64,000 nt of DNA from Sphingomonas sp. Leaf21 (GCF_916858675.1 NZ_CAKASM010000003.1:148681-212680), one strand, 5' to 3'; counted from the first letter of the stretch, positions 39,083-48,494 are shown. Numbers and translations are program-made. The notes: generated by a model not told the origin, from the letters alone.

Positions 39083-39708
39083 TGGGGTGGTTGATCCTTC
39101 TCGGGCTGGCGGCGGCATCGATCGGGCTGGCGCTGCGGCTGCATTTCCCCAGGCCGTTATGGACGATGCTCGGTGCCGCGCTGGCGCTGGGTGGCGTCGG
39201 CTATGCGTGGCAGGGGCGGCCGACGCTTCCCGCCGCCGTGCCCGCGCGTGCCGCCGACCGGCTGCTGGACAATGAGCCGCTGATCGAGCTGCGCGGGCAA
39301 TTGATGGGCCGTTATGGCGGCGAGGCGGCGATGTTCACCGCCGCGGACGCGCTGGCGAGGTCGGGCGACAATCGCACGGCGGTGAAGATCATGCTCGGCG
39401 CGGTCGGGGCGAATCCGCGCAGCGTCCCCTATTGGACCGAGCTGGGCAACGTCCTGTTCGCGCATGACCGCAACCAGATGTCCCCCGCCGCCCAATTCGC
39501 CTTTCGCCGCGCGCGCACGCTGGGCGCGAACGACCCGGTGCCCTTCTTCTTCGAGGGGCTGGCCTGGATGCGCGCGGGGGATTTCGCCAAGGCCAGCCTG
39601 TTGTGGCGTCGCGCCCTGCAACGCACCCCCGCCGACGCGCCGTACCGCCCGGCGATCGAGCAGCGGGTGATGCTGCTCGATCAGGCGATGCGGATGATGG
39701 GCCAATAG
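39082..39708 (+). CDS. ccmI: Cytochrome c biogenesis TPR protein CcmI (CycH-like)
   Basis: A 208-residue protein: two N-terminal hydrophobic stretches (LILLGLAAASIGLALRL; WTMLGAALALGGVGYAW) followed by TPR-like helices (AAMFTAADALARSGDNRTAV; VPYWTELGNVLFAHD; PFFFEGLAWMRAGDFAKASL). Position after ccmH, starting at the overlapping TGATG, fits CcmI/CycH, which presents apocytochrome to the lyase. It is shorter than the roughly 300-400 residues usual for full CcmI, so parts of the second domain may be missing. Confidence 0.85.
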   Translation: MGWLILLGLAAASIGLALRLHFPRPLWTMLGAALALGGVGYAWQGRPTLPAAVPARAADRLLDNEPLIELRGQLMGRYGGEAAMFTAADALARSGDNRTAVKIMLGAVGANPRSVPYWTELGNVLFAHDRNQMSPAAQFAFRRARTLGANDPVPFFFEGLAWMRAGDFAKASLLWRRALQRTPADAPYRPAIEQRVMLLDQAMRMMGQ

Positions 39709-39712
39709 GCGG

Positions 39713-39925
39713 TTACTGACCGCGTCCGGTCTTGGCCTGGAGCGCATCGATCCGCTTGGAGGCGTCGGCCTTGCTCAGCGTATCGTCGAACCCTTCGCCC
39801 GCTTCTTCCGATAGGGTCTTGAGATAGCTCGCCTGCGCGCCGGTCATCGGTTCGTCACCGGTGGTCCAGTCGTCGGGGTCCTTCTCGGCGTTGGAGAAGG
39901 GTTCGGTCTTGGGATTGTCGGTCAT
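39713..39925 (-). CDS. DUF3072 family small protein
   Basis: A 70-residue acidic protein (MTDNPKTEPFSNAEKDPDDW; TGDEPMTGAQASYLKTLSEE AGE; DASKRIDALQAKTGRG). The DDWTTGDEPMTGAQ.SYL.TL..EA signature is DUF3072, common in alphaproteobacteria near stress genes. An AAAGGA ribosome-binding site precedes the ATG at 39925. The longer frame upstream is unsupported. Function is unknown. Confidence 0.85.
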   Translation of the reverse strand: MTDNPKTEPFSNAEKDPDDWTTGDEPMTGAQASYLKTLSEEAGEGFDDTLSKADASKRIDALQAKTGRGQ

Positions 39926-40022
39926 CGCGAATTCCTTTCGCGGGACCAACTCCCGTGTTCTGTATTTGTTTCTTTGGTTCGCGCGCTGCCTGCTCTTGCG
40001 CTCCGTGCGGGCTGAGCGGCAT

Positions 40023-40035
40023 CGAAGGCCAGGGG
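40023..40035. repeat. Short repeat CGAAGGCCAGGGG (copy 3 of 4)
   Basis: Exact copy within a longer repetitive stretch (about 39990-40095) that includes GGGCTGAGCGG and CCCCTCGACCCCGCTCGGCG, a familiar sphingomonad intergenic element. Confidence 0.6.
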
Positions 40036-40103
40036 GGCCGCCTGTGTGGCGAACCCCCGGGGCAGGCCCCTCGACCCCGCTCGGCGCGAACGGCGGCGTG
40101 CGT

Positions 40104-41210
40104 TCAGCCCGCCCAGGCCTCGAACGGCAGGTCGAGCGCTTCGGCGACCGCCGCGTGGCGGATCTTGCCACCCGAGACGTTCAGGCCGTTCGCCAGGTGC
40201 GCGTCCGCCTTCATCGCGGCCTCGGCGCCCATGTTCGCCAGCTTCACCGCGAAGGGCAGGGTCGCGTTGTTCAGCGCGAAGGTCGAGGTGCGTGCGACCG
40301 CGCCGGGCATGTTGGCGACGCAGTAATGGATCACGCCGTCGACCTCGAACACCGGGTCCTGGTGGGTGGTGGCGTGGCTGGTCTCGAAACAGCCGCCCTG
40401 GTCGATGGCGATGTCGACCATCACCGAGCCGCGCTTCATCGTCTTCAGCATGTCGCGGGTGACCAGCTTCGGTGCGGCGGCGCCGGGGACCAGCACCGCG
40501 CCGATGACGAGGTGCGCGTTCTTCACCGCCGCCGCGATCGCCGCCTTCGACGCATAGGCGGTCTTGATCTGGCTGGAAAAGAACATGTCCAGCTCGGCCA
40601 GACGGTCGTTGTTGATGTCGTAGATGGTGACATCGGCGCGCAGGCCGACCGCCATCTGCGCCGCGTTCACGCCGGAAACGCCGCCGCCGAGAATCGCGAC
40701 CTTGGCCGGTGCCACGCCGGGCACGCCGCCGAGCAGGATGCCACGGCCGCCCTGCTGCTTTTCGAGATAATGCGCGCCGACCTGCACCGCCATGCGGCCA
40801 GCGACTTCCGACATCGGCTTGAGCAGCGGCACGCCGCCGCGGGGGCTGGTGACCGTCTCATAGGCGATGCAGGTCGCACCCGACTTCATCAGCCCTTCGG
40901 CCTGCGGCTTGTCGGCGGCGAGGTGGAGATAGGTGAAGAGCAGGTGATGCGGGCGCAGCATCGCGACTTCGCTCGCCTGCGGCTCCTTGACCTTCACGAT
41001 CATCTCGGCCTGGTCGAACACCTCGGCGGCGGTGGCGACGATGCGCGCGCCCGCGTCGACATAGTCCTGATCCTCGAAATCGATGCCGCTGCCGGCCTTG
41101 GTCTCGACGATGACCTCATGCCCTGCGGCGACCAGCTCGGCGACCGACGGCGGGGTCAGGCCGACGCGATATTCGTGGTTCTTGATTTCCTTGGGCACAC
41201 CGACGCGCAT
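40104..41210 (-). CDS. ald: Alanine dehydrogenase
   Basis: A 368-residue NAD-dependent enzyme interconverting alanine and pyruvate plus ammonia. Typical features are [20 protein letters not shown], the [23 protein letters not shown]-binding loop, the active-site region [16 protein letters not shown], and TCIAYETV. The C terminus [10 protein letters not shown] closes the family-length protein. A divergent Lrp/AsnC gene lies 127 bases away and probably regulates it, as commonly seen for ald. Confidence 0.96.
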   Translation of the reverse strand: MRVGVPKEIKNHEYRVGLTPPSVAELVAAGHEVIVETKAGSGIDFEDQDYVDAGARIVATAAEVFDQAEMIVKVKEPQASEVAMLRPHHLLFTYLHLAADKPQAEGLMKSGATCIAYETVTSPRGGVPLLKPMSEVAGRMAVQVGAHYLEKQQGGRGILLGGVPGVAPAKVAILGGGVSGVNAAQMAVGLRADVTIYDINNDRLAELDMFFSSQIKTAYASKAAIAAAVKNAHLVIGAVLVPGAAAPKLVTRDMLKTMKRGSVMVDIAIDQGGCFETSHATTHQDPVFEVDGVIHYCVANMPGAVARTSTFALNNATLPFAVKLANMGAEAAMKADAHLANGLNVSGGKIRHAAVAEALDLPFEAWAG

Positions 41211-41241
41211 GATCGACTCTCCGTTAGATGTTACCGCGATA

Positions 41242-41295
41242 GTAGCGCCGATCGGGCGGGAGAGGTGTGCAAAGCCGTCCCGCCGGTAGCGCTAC
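41242..41295. promoter_or_regulatory. Dyad-symmetric operator region between ald and Lrp/AsnC gene
   Basis: Outer arms GTAGCGC (41242-41248) and GCGCTAC (41289-41295) and inner arms GGCGGGA (41255-41261) and TCCCGCC (41278-41284) are perfect inverted repeats. This spread dyad is what octameric Lrp-family regulators often bind. Confidence 0.5.
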
Positions 41296-41337
41296 GACAG
41301 GATTTCCTTGCGCGATGGCCCGTGATAGCGGGATGGA

Positions 41338-41781
41338 ATGTCCGACGCGATCGACCGCCGCATCCTGGCCCAGCTGGCCCGCGATTCCGACCTGACCAGC
41401 GCCGCGCTGGGTGAGAAGGTCGGCCTGTCCGCCAGCGCCGCGCATCGCCGCGTCGCGCAGTTGCGTGAGGCGGGGGTCATCACCGGCTATCGCGCGATCC
41501 TGAGCAGCGAGGCGCGGGGGCGGCCCTCCACGGTGATGGTCAATGTGACGCTCAAGGATCAACGGCAGGACACGATGGCGGCGTTCGAGCGCGAGATACT
41601 GCGTTGCCCGGAGATCGTCGAATGCTTCCTGATGAGCGGCGAGGCGGATTACATGATCCAGGTCGAGGTTCGCCGCGACGACAGCTATGAACGGATCCAC
41701 CGCGAGACGCTGGCGCGACTGCCGGGGGTGACGCGGCTGGCCTCGCACTTCGTCATTCGCGAGGTGGTGCGGCGGTCCTGA
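41338..41781 (+). CDS. Lrp/AsnC family transcriptional regulator
   Basis: A 147-residue regulator. The N-terminal helix-turn-helix reads DAIDRRILAQLARDSDLTSA then LGEKVGLSASAAHRRVAQLR; the C-terminal RAM domain contains CPEIVECFLMSGEADYMIQV with the ligand-loop motif GxxDY and YERIHRETLARLPGVTR. Divergent from ald, it probably controls ald in response to alanine or another amino acid. This is the usual AldR/Lrp layout. Confidence 0.93.
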   Translation: MSDAIDRRILAQLARDSDLTSAALGEKVGLSASAAHRRVAQLREAGVITGYRAILSSEARGRPSTVMVNVTLKDQRQDTMAAFEREILRCPEIVECFLMSGEADYMIQVEVRRDDSYERIHRETLARLPGVTRLASHFVIREVVRRS

Positions 41782-41790
41782 CGGGGCGGC

Positions 41791-42273
41791 CTACCAGCGT
41801 TCGGCGGTCATTCCCCCGCCGCGATATTCCGCGATCCGCCGCTTCGTCGCGGGCGACAGATCGTCCGGCAGCGCGTCGAGCGCGAACCACCTCGCCTGCG
41901 CGATCTCGACCGTGTCGGCGGCCTCCAGCGCATCGCCCCGACGCGTCACGGTCCGCGCGACATAGATGACGACATGGTCGTCCTTTCCCTCTCCGGTCGC
42001 GTGATAGACGCCGAGCAGTGCCGCGAACCGGGCGTCGTCGATCGCCACCTCCTCGCGCAATTCGCGCCGGATCGCCGCAAGCGTGCTTTCCCCCTTCTTC
42101 ACTCCGCCGCCCGGCAGATACCAGTGGTCGGTATAGGTGTGGCGGACCAGCGCGATCCGATCATCGGGGTCGAGCAGGATCGCCCGGACGCCGAGCGTGC
42201 GCGGGCGGGTGATGCGCCAGACGCGGCGAAGGAGCTTTCCGGCCATCCGGTGGTGCCACGCCATGCCGGTCAT
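41791..42273 (-). CDS. NUDIX hydrolase
   Basis: About 160 residues. The Nudix box is GGGVKKGESTLAAIRRELRE then EVAI; the usual late glycine is Ala. The domain starts LGVRAILLDPDDRIALVRHT. The ATG at 42273 is preceded by GGAAAGGGGA. It hydrolyses a nucleoside diphosphate derivative; substrate unknown. Confidence 0.88.
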   Translation of the reverse strand: MTGMAWHHRMAGKLLRRVWRITRPRTLGVRAILLDPDDRIALVRHTYTDHWYLPGGGVKKGESTLAAIRRELREEVAIDDARFAALLGVYHATGEGKDDHVVIYVARTVTRRGDALEAADTVEIAQARWFALDALPDDLSPATKRRIAEYRGGGMTAERW

Positions 42274-42402
42274 TCCCCTTTCCAAGCGTTGGACATGATG
42301 TCTCCCTCGATAGGGGACAAGTCAACGATCCGCATCGATCGTCGCTTCCCTGTCCGAGGCGACCTTCCAACCGGACCATTCAGCGATTAGGAACGGACGC
42401 CT

Positions 42403-44079
42403 ATGGCAAATCAGGCTCGTCTTCGTCGTCCGCTCCGGACCATCCTTGCCGCCGTGCTGGCGACCGTGCTGACCCCCGTCGCGGCGCTGGCCGACGCGCT
42501 GGTCGACAATGTCACGGGGCTGACGCTCGACAAGGACGGCAAGGTCGTCCGCTTCACGGGGCTGCTGCTGACCCCCGACGGAAAGGTCGTCCGGCTGCTG
42601 GGCGCGAAGGACAAGCGCCCCGAGAAGCTCGACTGGCGCGCGGACATGAAGGGGCGGGTGATGCTGCCCGGCTTCGTCGATTCGCACGGGCATGTGATGG
42701 GCCTGGGCTTCCGGCTGATCGAGCTGGACCTGTCGACCACCAAGTCGCTCGACGAAGCGCGCAGCCGGATCGCGGCCTATGTCGCGGCCAATCCGGATCG
42801 CAAGGTCATTTTGGGTGGCGGCTGGAACCAGGAAAGCTGGGGCCTCGGTCGCTTCCCGACCGCCGCCGACCTCGACGCGGTCGCGTCCGATCGGCCGGTG
42901 GTGCTGGAGCGCGCGGACGGCCATGCGCTCTGGGCGAACAGCGCGGCGATGAGGGTGGCGGGGATCACCGCCAAGACCGTCGCCCCCGCCGGTGGCCGGA
43001 TCGAGAAGGTCGGCGGACAGCCCTCCGGCGTGTTCGTCGATGCCGCGATGGCGCTGATCCAGAAGGCGATGCCGCAGCCGCTAGCCAAGGATCGCAACAC
43101 CGCCTTCCTCAAGGCGCAGAACGAGTTGCTGAGCCACGGCATCACCGCGACCGCCGATATGGGCACGACGCTGGACGAGTGGATGACCTATCGCCGGATG
43201 GGCGACGCCGGCAATCTGCGCGTCCGCATCATGAGCTATGGCGGCGGGGTCGAGGATACGATCCGGATCGGCGGCACCGGCCCGACGCCGTGGCTGTACA
43301 ATAACAAGCTCCGGCTTGTCGGGGTGAAGCTGTACGGTGACGGCGCGCTGGGCTCGCGCGGCGCCTGGCTGAAGCAGCCCTATGCCGATGCGCCGGGGCA
43401 AAGCGGCCTGGGCTTCATGACCGACGACGTCATCCGCAACCTGATGAGCCGCGCGGCGATGGACAAATACCAGGTCGCGGTCCACGCGATCGGCGACCGC
43501 ACCAATGCGCAGGTTCTCGACGCGATCGACGAACTGGCCGAAACCTATAAGGGCGACCGGCGCTGGCGGATCGAACATGCGCAGATCGTCGATCCGGTCG
43601 ACCTGCCCCGCTTCGGCAAGCACGGCATCATCGCGTCGATGCAGCCGACGCACGAAACCAGCGATCGCCAGATGGCGGAGGCGCGGCTCGGCCCGGCCAG
43701 GCTGGCGGGCGCCTATGCGTGGAACACGATGCTCAAGAACGGCGCGACCCTGGTCTTCGGTTCGGACTATCCGGTCGAGAGCCCCGATCCCTTCGCGGGC
43801 TGGGCGGCGGCGATCACGCGCCAGGGCCCGGACGGCCAGCCCTATGGCGGGTGGCAGCCGCAGGAGATCATCGGGCGCGAGGCGGCATGGCGCGCCTTCA
43901 CCATGGACGGCGCCTATGCCGGGTTCGCCGAGGATCTGTTCGGACGGCTGGGGCAGGGGCAGCAGGCCGACTTCGTCATCGTCGACCGCAATCCGCTGGA
44001 CATCAACCCGAGCGAGTTGCGCGGGACGCAGGTGGAAGAAACCTGGATCGGCGGGCAGAAGGTCTGGGAGCGGAAATAG
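42403..44079 (+). CDS. Exported amidohydrolase (YtcJ-like)
   Basis: A 558-residue metal-dependent amidohydrolase with an N-terminal signal (ILAAVLATVLTPVAALA). Metal motifs are PGFVDSHGHVMGLG, the lysine region VGVKLYGDGALGSRGAW, AVHAIGDRTNAQVLD, RIEHAQIV and the final aspartate in VFGSDYPVESPDPF. This is the YtcJ group of the amidohydrolase family 3. Periplasmic location is predicted; the substrate is unknown. Confidence 0.9.
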   Translation: MANQARLRRPLRTILAAVLATVLTPVAALADALVDNVTGLTLDKDGKVVRFTGLLLTPDGKVVRLLGAKDKRPEKLDWRADMKGRVMLPGFVDSHGHVMGLGFRLIELDLSTTKSLDEARSRIAAYVAANPDRKVILGGGWNQESWGLGRFPTAADLDAVASDRPVVLERADGHALWANSAAMRVAGITAKTVAPAGGRIEKVGGQPSGVFVDAAMALIQKAMPQPLAKDRNTAFLKAQNELLSHGITATADMGTTLDEWMTYRRMGDAGNLRVRIMSYGGGVEDTIRIGGTGPTPWLYNNKLRLVGVKLYGDGALGSRGAWLKQPYADAPGQSGLGFMTDDVIRNLMSRAAMDKYQVAVHAIGDRTNAQVLDAIDELAETYKGDRRWRIEHAQIVDPVDLPRFGKHGIIASMQPTHETSDRQMAEARLGPARLAGAYAWNTMLKNGATLVFGSDYPVESPDPFAGWAAAITRQGPDGQPYGGWQPQEIIGREAAWRAFTMDGAYAGFAEDLFGRLGQGQQADFVIVDRNPLDINPSELRGTQVEETWIGGQKVWERK

Positions 44080-44116
44080 GCCGGGGGGCGAAGTCGAAGG
44101 GCGACACCCCAACGAT

Positions 44117-44150
44117 AAAGGCCGGTCCGCGCGCCCGCGAACCGGCCTTT
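44117..44150. terminator. Bidirectional terminator between amidohydrolase and ctrA
   Basis: The arms AAAGGCCGGT and ACCGGCCTTT form a perfect 10-bp stem, extended by CCGCG/CGCGA pairing, with TTT on the ctrA side. It serves both convergent genes. Confidence 0.8.
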
Positions 44151-44169
44151 CCATAACCGAAAGACGGGA

Positions 44170-44874
44170 TCAGGCGACGGCCTGTTCCGCCTCCGCCTCG
44201 TCGGGCTCGCGCAGCACATAGCCGCGGCCCCAGACCGTCTCGATATAATTCTCGCCCTCGCACGCCATGCTCAGCTTCTTGCGCAGCTTGCAGATGAAGA
44301 CGTCGATGATCTTGAGTTCGGGCTCGTCCATTCCGCCATAGAGATGGTTCAGGAACATCTCCTTGGTCAGCGTCGTGCCCTTGCGGAGCGAGAGCAGCTC
44401 CAGCATCGCATATTCCTTGCCGGTCAGGTGGACGCGGGCATTGTCGACCTCGACCGTCTTGGCGTCGAGATTGACCGCCAGCTTGCCGGTGCGGATGATC
44501 GACTGCGAATGACCCTTGGAACGCCGGACGACGGCGTGGATACGCGCGATCAGCTCCTCGCGGTGGAAGGGCTTGGTCACATAGTCGTCGGCGCCGAAGC
44601 CGAAGCTGCGAACCTTCGAGTCCATCTCGTTGATGCCCGACAGGATCAGCACCGGGGTCGACACCCGTGCGACGCGCAGACGCTTCAGCACGTCATAGCC
44701 GTGCATGTCGGGCAGGTTCAGGTCGAGCAGGATGATGTCGTAGTCGTACAGCTTGCCCAGATCGAGGCCCTCTTCGCCCAGATCGGTGGTGTAGACGTTG
44801 AAACCCTCGCTTCCGAGCATCAATTCGATCGCCTTGGCGGTCGTCGGTTCGTCCTCGATCAGCAATACGCGCAT
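44170..44874 (-). CDS. ctrA: Cell-cycle response regulator CtrA
   Basis: A 234-residue OmpR-type regulator matching CtrA closely. The receiver begins [20 protein letters not shown] with the phospho-acceptor Asp in [20 protein letters not shown]. The winged-helix domain contains [40 protein letters not shown] and [14 protein letters not shown]. In alphaproteobacteria it controls division, DNA replication and motility genes. An upstream TTAA-N7-CTAA site suggests autoregulation. Confidence 0.97.
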   Translation of the reverse strand: MRVLLIEDEPTTAKAIELMLGSEGFNVYTTDLGEEGLDLGKLYDYDIILLDLNLPDMHGYDVLKRLRVARVSTPVLILSGINEMDSKVRSFGFGADDYVTKPFHREELIARIHAVVRRSKGHSQSIIRTGKLAVNLDAKTVEVDNARVHLTGKEYAMLELLSLRKGTTLTKEMFLNHLYGGMDEPELKIIDVFICKLRKKLSMACEGENYIETVWGRGYVLREPDEAEAEQAVA

Positions 44875-44965
44875 CGACTATCCCCATTCGCGATTGGCCG
44901 CCACCAATGTCCCCGGGCGACCCGATACCTTAATCATTAACCAACGATGAGGTGAACGCAAAAGG

Positions 44966-44980
44966 TTAATTCGTTCCTAA
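44966..44980 (-). promoter_or_regulatory. Putative CtrA-binding site upstream of ctrA
   Basis: On the minus strand the sequence is TTAG-N7-TTAA, one base from the CtrA consensus TTAA-N7-TTAA, with exact seven-base spacing. A second AT-rich half-site pair, TTAATCATTAACC, lies at 44930-44942. The site sits about 90 bases before ctrA and overlaps the last codons of the AI-2E gene. Confidence 0.55.
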
Positions 44981-46071
44981 CCCGGATTATTATTCTCTTG
45001 TTTCACGCGGGCGGCGGGATCGAGCAAGGTCTGATGCGCGACGGGCGGAATATCTTCGCCCAGCACCTCGCGCAGATACAGGCTGCGGACCAGCGTGAAC
45101 ACGACGATCAGCAGCGCGGCGGAGAAGAACAGGCCGAACAGCCCGAAGATCGTCCCGATCCCGATGATCGCGAACAGCGTGACGGCGGGGGGGATCGAAA
45201 CCACCCGGCTGGTGACGAAGGGCGTGATCGCGTTGGTCTGGATCAGGCGGACGACCGCGAAGGTGACGAGGGTGCCGACGATCGCGCCGTTCCCGGCCTG
45301 CGCCGCCAGCCCGAGCGCGGGCAGCATCGCGGCGATCGGCCCGACATAGGGGACGAACTCGCTGAGCCCGGTCAGCAGCCCGAGCGCCGCTGCCGACGGC
45401 ACCCCGGCGATCGCGAGTCCGACGCCGACGAGGACCCCCATCGTCGTCATCTGGATGAGTTGCGCGCGCAGCCAAAGCCGCAGCGTGGAACCCGTGTCGA
45501 ATAGCGCGTCCTCCATCGCGGGGCGCATCGAGCGGGGGATGAGCAGCAGGAAGCCGCGTTCATAGACCTTGGGATCGGCGGCGAAGAACAACGCGCCGAC
45601 CAGCAGGAGAAGGCAGTTGAGCACGAATTCGCCCGCGCCCGACACGATGCCGCCGATATCCTGCGCCACCCGGCTGCCCGCATAGGCGGCGCGAACCGCG
45701 TCGACGACCTTGGCCCCGACCGGCGACTGCGACGCCCAGGCGGCGAGCTGGTCGATGAGATCGGGCAATTGGGTGACGAGCGTGTTGAGCTGCTGGCGAA
45801 AGGCGACGCCGAACAGCCAGGCCAGGAAGCCCAGCACCCCCAATATGGTGACGATCGACAGGGTCAGCGACCGCTTTGGCCCGAGCGGCAGATGGTCGGC
45901 ATAGAGGTCGGCGATCGCATGGATGACGATCGCACCCAATATGGAGCCGAAGGCGAGGATCAGCAGATCGCCTGCGCGCAACAGCGCGGCGGTCAGCGCC
46001 AGGATCAGCAGCGTGACGATGATCCGCCGGATGAAGCGGGTATCGCTCCGGTCGGGGCGGAGGCGGTTCAT
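44977..46071 (-). CDS. AI-2E family (UPF0118) membrane transporter
   Basis: A 364-residue polytopic membrane protein. It has the family pattern of N-terminal helices (IIVTLLILALTAALLRAGDL; ILAFGSILGAIVIHAIADL), a soluble helical middle, and C-terminal LGLLTGLSEFVPYVGPIAAM with IPPAVTLFAIIGIGTIFGLF. The substrate is uncertain in spite of the family name; the family includes sodium-proton and efflux functions. Its ATG overlaps the LysR stop. Confidence 0.9.
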   Translation of the reverse strand: MNRLRPDRSDTRFIRRIIVTLLILALTAALLRAGDLLILAFGSILGAIVIHAIADLYADHLPLGPKRSLTLSIVTILGVLGFLAWLFGVAFRQQLNTLVTQLPDLIDQLAAWASQSPVGAKVVDAVRAAYAGSRVAQDIGGIVSGAGEFVLNCLLLLVGALFFAADPKVYERGFLLLIPRSMRPAMEDALFDTGSTLRLWLRAQLIQMTTMGVLVGVGLAIAGVPSAAALGLLTGLSEFVPYVGPIAAMLPALGLAAQAGNGAIVGTLVTFAVVRLIQTNAITPFVTSRVVSIPPAVTLFAIIGIGTIFGLFGLFFSAALLIVVFTLVRSLYLREVLGEDIPPVAHQTLLDPAARVKQENNNPG

Positions 46072-46991
46072 CGTACCGGCTCCGCCACGCGGGCGATCGT
46101 GCAGGGGTCGCGGACCCGGTCGGCCAGCCAGGCGATCAGCGCCTCGACTCGCGCCGGTCGCAACGGGCTGGGCGGGGTGAGCAGGTGAAGCCCGATCAGC
46201 GGCGGGGTCCAGTCTTCGAGGATCGCGACCGCCCCGCCCGAGGCCAGGTGCGGTCCGATGATGAAGCCCGGCAGCCGCGCGATGCCCAGCCCCGCCAGCA
46301 CGGCGGGGACCAGCGCGTCGCCGCTATTGGCGGTCAGCGGCCCCTGCGGGCGGACGGAGACTTCCGCGCCGTCGGGATGGCGAAAGCGCCAGGGGCCGGT
46401 GATGTTCGAATAGCTGAGCAGCCGATGCTCGCCCAGTTCGTTCGGGTGCCTCGGCGTGCCATGCGCCGCCAGATAGCCGGGCGAGGCGATCACATGGGTC
46501 GATATCCCGCACAGCCGTCGCGCACGCAGCGAGCTGTCGGGCAGGTCCGCGATGCGCAGCGCGATGTCATAGCCCTCCGCGACGATATCGACCCGCGCGT
46601 CGGACAGGCTGAGCTCGATCTCGATCCCCGGATGCGCCGTCAGGAACTCGGCGATCAGCGGCGCGATGTTCGTCACCCCGAACGACATGGGCGCGGCGAG
46701 GCGGATCCGTCCGGCGGGGGCGCTGGCGGCGTCGCGCGCGGCCTCCTCGGCGGCGCGCGCCTCGGCCAGGATGCGCGCGGCGTGGTCGGCCAGCGGTTTG
46801 CCCGCCTCGGTCAGCGCCAGGCGGCGCGAGGTGCGGTGGAACAGCGACTGGCTGAGTTGCGCCTCCAGACGGGTGATCGCCTTGGACACGGTCGCCTTGG
46901 ACAGGCCGATCGCGTCGGCGGCGCCGCTGAACGATCGGTGCTCGACGACGGCGGCGAAGATCGCCCAGGCCTCCAGATCCGGCAGACGCAT
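46068..46991 (-). CDS. LysR family regulator
   Basis: A 307-residue LysR protein: HTH in RLPDLEAWAIFAAVVEHRSF, then DAIGLSKATVSKAITRLEAQL, and an effector domain with AAPMSFGVTNIAPLIAEFL. The ATG at 46991 is the usual compact start. It is divergent from pirin and wrbA, whose known homologs are often regulated by an adjacent LysR gene; it is also co-transcribed with the AI-2E gene. Confidence 0.93.
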   Translation of the reverse strand: MRLPDLEAWAIFAAVVEHRSFSGAADAIGLSKATVSKAITRLEAQLSQSLFHRTSRRLALTEAGKPLADHAARILAEARAAEEAARDAASAPAGRIRLAAPMSFGVTNIAPLIAEFLTAHPGIEIELSLSDARVDIVAEGYDIALRIADLPDSSLRARRLCGISTHVIASPGYLAAHGTPRHPNELGEHRLLSYSNITGPWRFRHPDGAEVSVRPQGPLTANSGDALVPAVLAGLGIARLPGFIIGPHLASGGAVAILEDWTPPLIGLHLLTPPSPLRPARVEALIAWLADRVRDPCTIARVAEPVR

Positions 46992-47052
46992 CGACACCCA
47001 GTTCGCCCCCTCGCGCGGACCGAAACGGACCGGCTTCGCGCTACAATGCACA

Positions 47053-47080
47053 CGGAAACGATCGGTTTCCAGCGTTTCCG
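47053..47080. promoter_or_regulatory. Probable LysR operator between lysR and pirin
   Basis: CGGAAACG (47053-47060) and CGTTTCCG (47073-47080) are perfect inverted repeats around GATCGGTTTCC. The centred dyad with a TTTCC core is a likely LysR-binding box for the divergent promoters. Confidence 0.55.
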
Positions 47081-47132
47081 TTTACGCAACCGTGCCGATG
47101 CCTATCTTGGTCGCAACCAAGGGAGAAATTCC

Positions 47133-47855
47133 GTGAACGCCACCACTATCGATCAGGGCATCGAGCGTCGCAGCTTCGAAAGTCTCGGCCATGCCAACCA
47201 TGGCTGGCTGGACGCGCGGCATCATTTTTCCTTCGCCAACTATCATGATCCCGCCCGCATGGGCTGGGGCGCGATCCGCGTCTGGAACGACGATATCATC
47301 GCCCCCAATGCGGGCTTTCCGCCGCATCCCCATGCCGACATGGAGATCATCACCTATGTCCGCACCGGCGCGATCACGCACCAGGACTCGATGGGCAATG
47401 TCGGTCGCACCGCGGCGGGCGACGTTCAGGTGATGAGCGCCGGGTCCGGTGTCCGCCACGCCGAATACAATCTCGAGGCCGAGCCGACGACGCTGTTCCA
47501 GATCTGGATAGAGCCGCGCAGCCGGGGCGGCCAGCCGAGCTGGGGCGCCAAGCCGTTTCCCAAGGGCGAGCGGTCGGGCAGGTTCGTCACGCTGGCCAGC
47601 GGGTTCGAGGAGGATGGCGACACCTTGCGCATCCGTGCCGATGCCCGCGTGCTGGGCGCGACCTTGCGCGCCGGGGAAAGCGTCGAGCATCGGGTGGGCG
47701 AGGGGCGTCACGCCTATCTCGTCCCCGCCACCGGACGGATCGAAATCGACGGTGTGCCGTTCGCGGCACGCGACGGTGCGGCGCTGTCCGGCGGGCGGAC
47801 GTTGACGATCACCGCGATCGAGGATGCCGAGATCGTTCTGGTCGATTCGGAATAA
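47133..47855 (+). CDS. Pirin family protein
   Basis: A 240-residue bicupin of the YhhW/pirin type. Metal-binding residues are in [20 protein letters not shown] (His, His, Glu) and [13 protein letters not shown] (His), matching pirins with quercetinase or dioxygenase activity. GTG is the start, placed after GGGAGAAATT. It is coupled by position with wrbA, and both likely defend against electrophilic quinones. Confidence 0.92.
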   Translation: MNATTIDQGIERRSFESLGHANHGWLDARHHFSFANYHDPARMGWGAIRVWNDDIIAPNAGFPPHPHADMEIITYVRTGAITHQDSMGNVGRTAAGDVQVMSAGSGVRHAEYNLEAEPTTLFQIWIEPRSRGGQPSWGAKPFPKGERSGRFVTLASGFEEDGDTLRIRADARVLGATLRAGESVEHRVGEGRHAYLVPATGRIEIDGVPFAARDGAALSGGRTLTITAIEDAEIVLVDSE

Positions 47856-47883
47856 CCATCGTTTCTTGAAGGGAGTATCTCAC

Positions 47884-48486
47884 ATGGCCAAGGTTCTGGT
47901 CCTTTATTATTCGTCCTACGGTCACATCGAGAAGATGGCCGACGCGATCGCCGAGGGTGCGCGCGCCGGGGGTGCCGAGGTGGATATCCGCCGCGTCGCC
48001 GAAACCGCCCCGCCCGAGGTGGTCGCCGCCGCGCACTTCAAGACCGACACCGCGCATCCGGAGATCGAAGGCCCCGACGCGCTGACCAACTATGACGCGA
48101 TCATCGTCGGCACGCCCACCCGCTATGGCCGGATGGCGAGCCAGATGGCGGCCTTCTGGGACACGACGGGCGGCGTCTGGATGAAGGGCGGTCTGGTCGG
48201 CAAGGTCGGCGGTGCCTTCACCTCGACCGCCAGCCAGCATGGCGGGCAGGAGACGACGCTGTTCTCGGTTCTGACCAACCTGATCCACCACGGCATGACC
48301 ATCGTCGGGCTCGACTACGGCTTCCAGGGTCAGATGGGTGTCAAGGAAGTCCATGGCGGCACGCCTTATGGCGCCTCGACCCTGGCCGATGGCGACGGCA
48401 GCCGCCAGCCGAGCCAGGTCGATCTGGACGGCGCCCGCTACCAGGGCAAGCGTATCGCCGAGACGGCTGCCAAGCTGTTCGGGTGA
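47884..48486 (+). CDS. wrbA: NAD(P)H:quinone oxidoreductase, WrbA
   Basis: A 200-residue flavodoxin-like FMN enzyme. Features include [39 protein letters not shown] and [20 protein letters not shown], which define the WrbA family. It reduces quinones by two electrons, avoiding semiquinone radicals. Preceded by AAGGGAG. It follows pirin by 28 bases; a hairpin downstream probably terminates the transcript. Confidence 0.95.
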   Translation: MAKVLVLYYSSYGHIEKMADAIAEGARAGGAEVDIRRVAETAPPEVVAAAHFKTDTAHPEIEGPDALTNYDAIIVGTPTRYGRMASQMAAFWDTTGGVWMKGGLVGKVGGAFTSTASQHGGQETTLFSVLTNLIHHGMTIVGLDYGFQGQMGVKEVHGGTPYGASTLADGDGSRQPSQVDLDGARYQGKRIAETAAKLFG

Positions 48487-48494
48487 TCGGAGAC

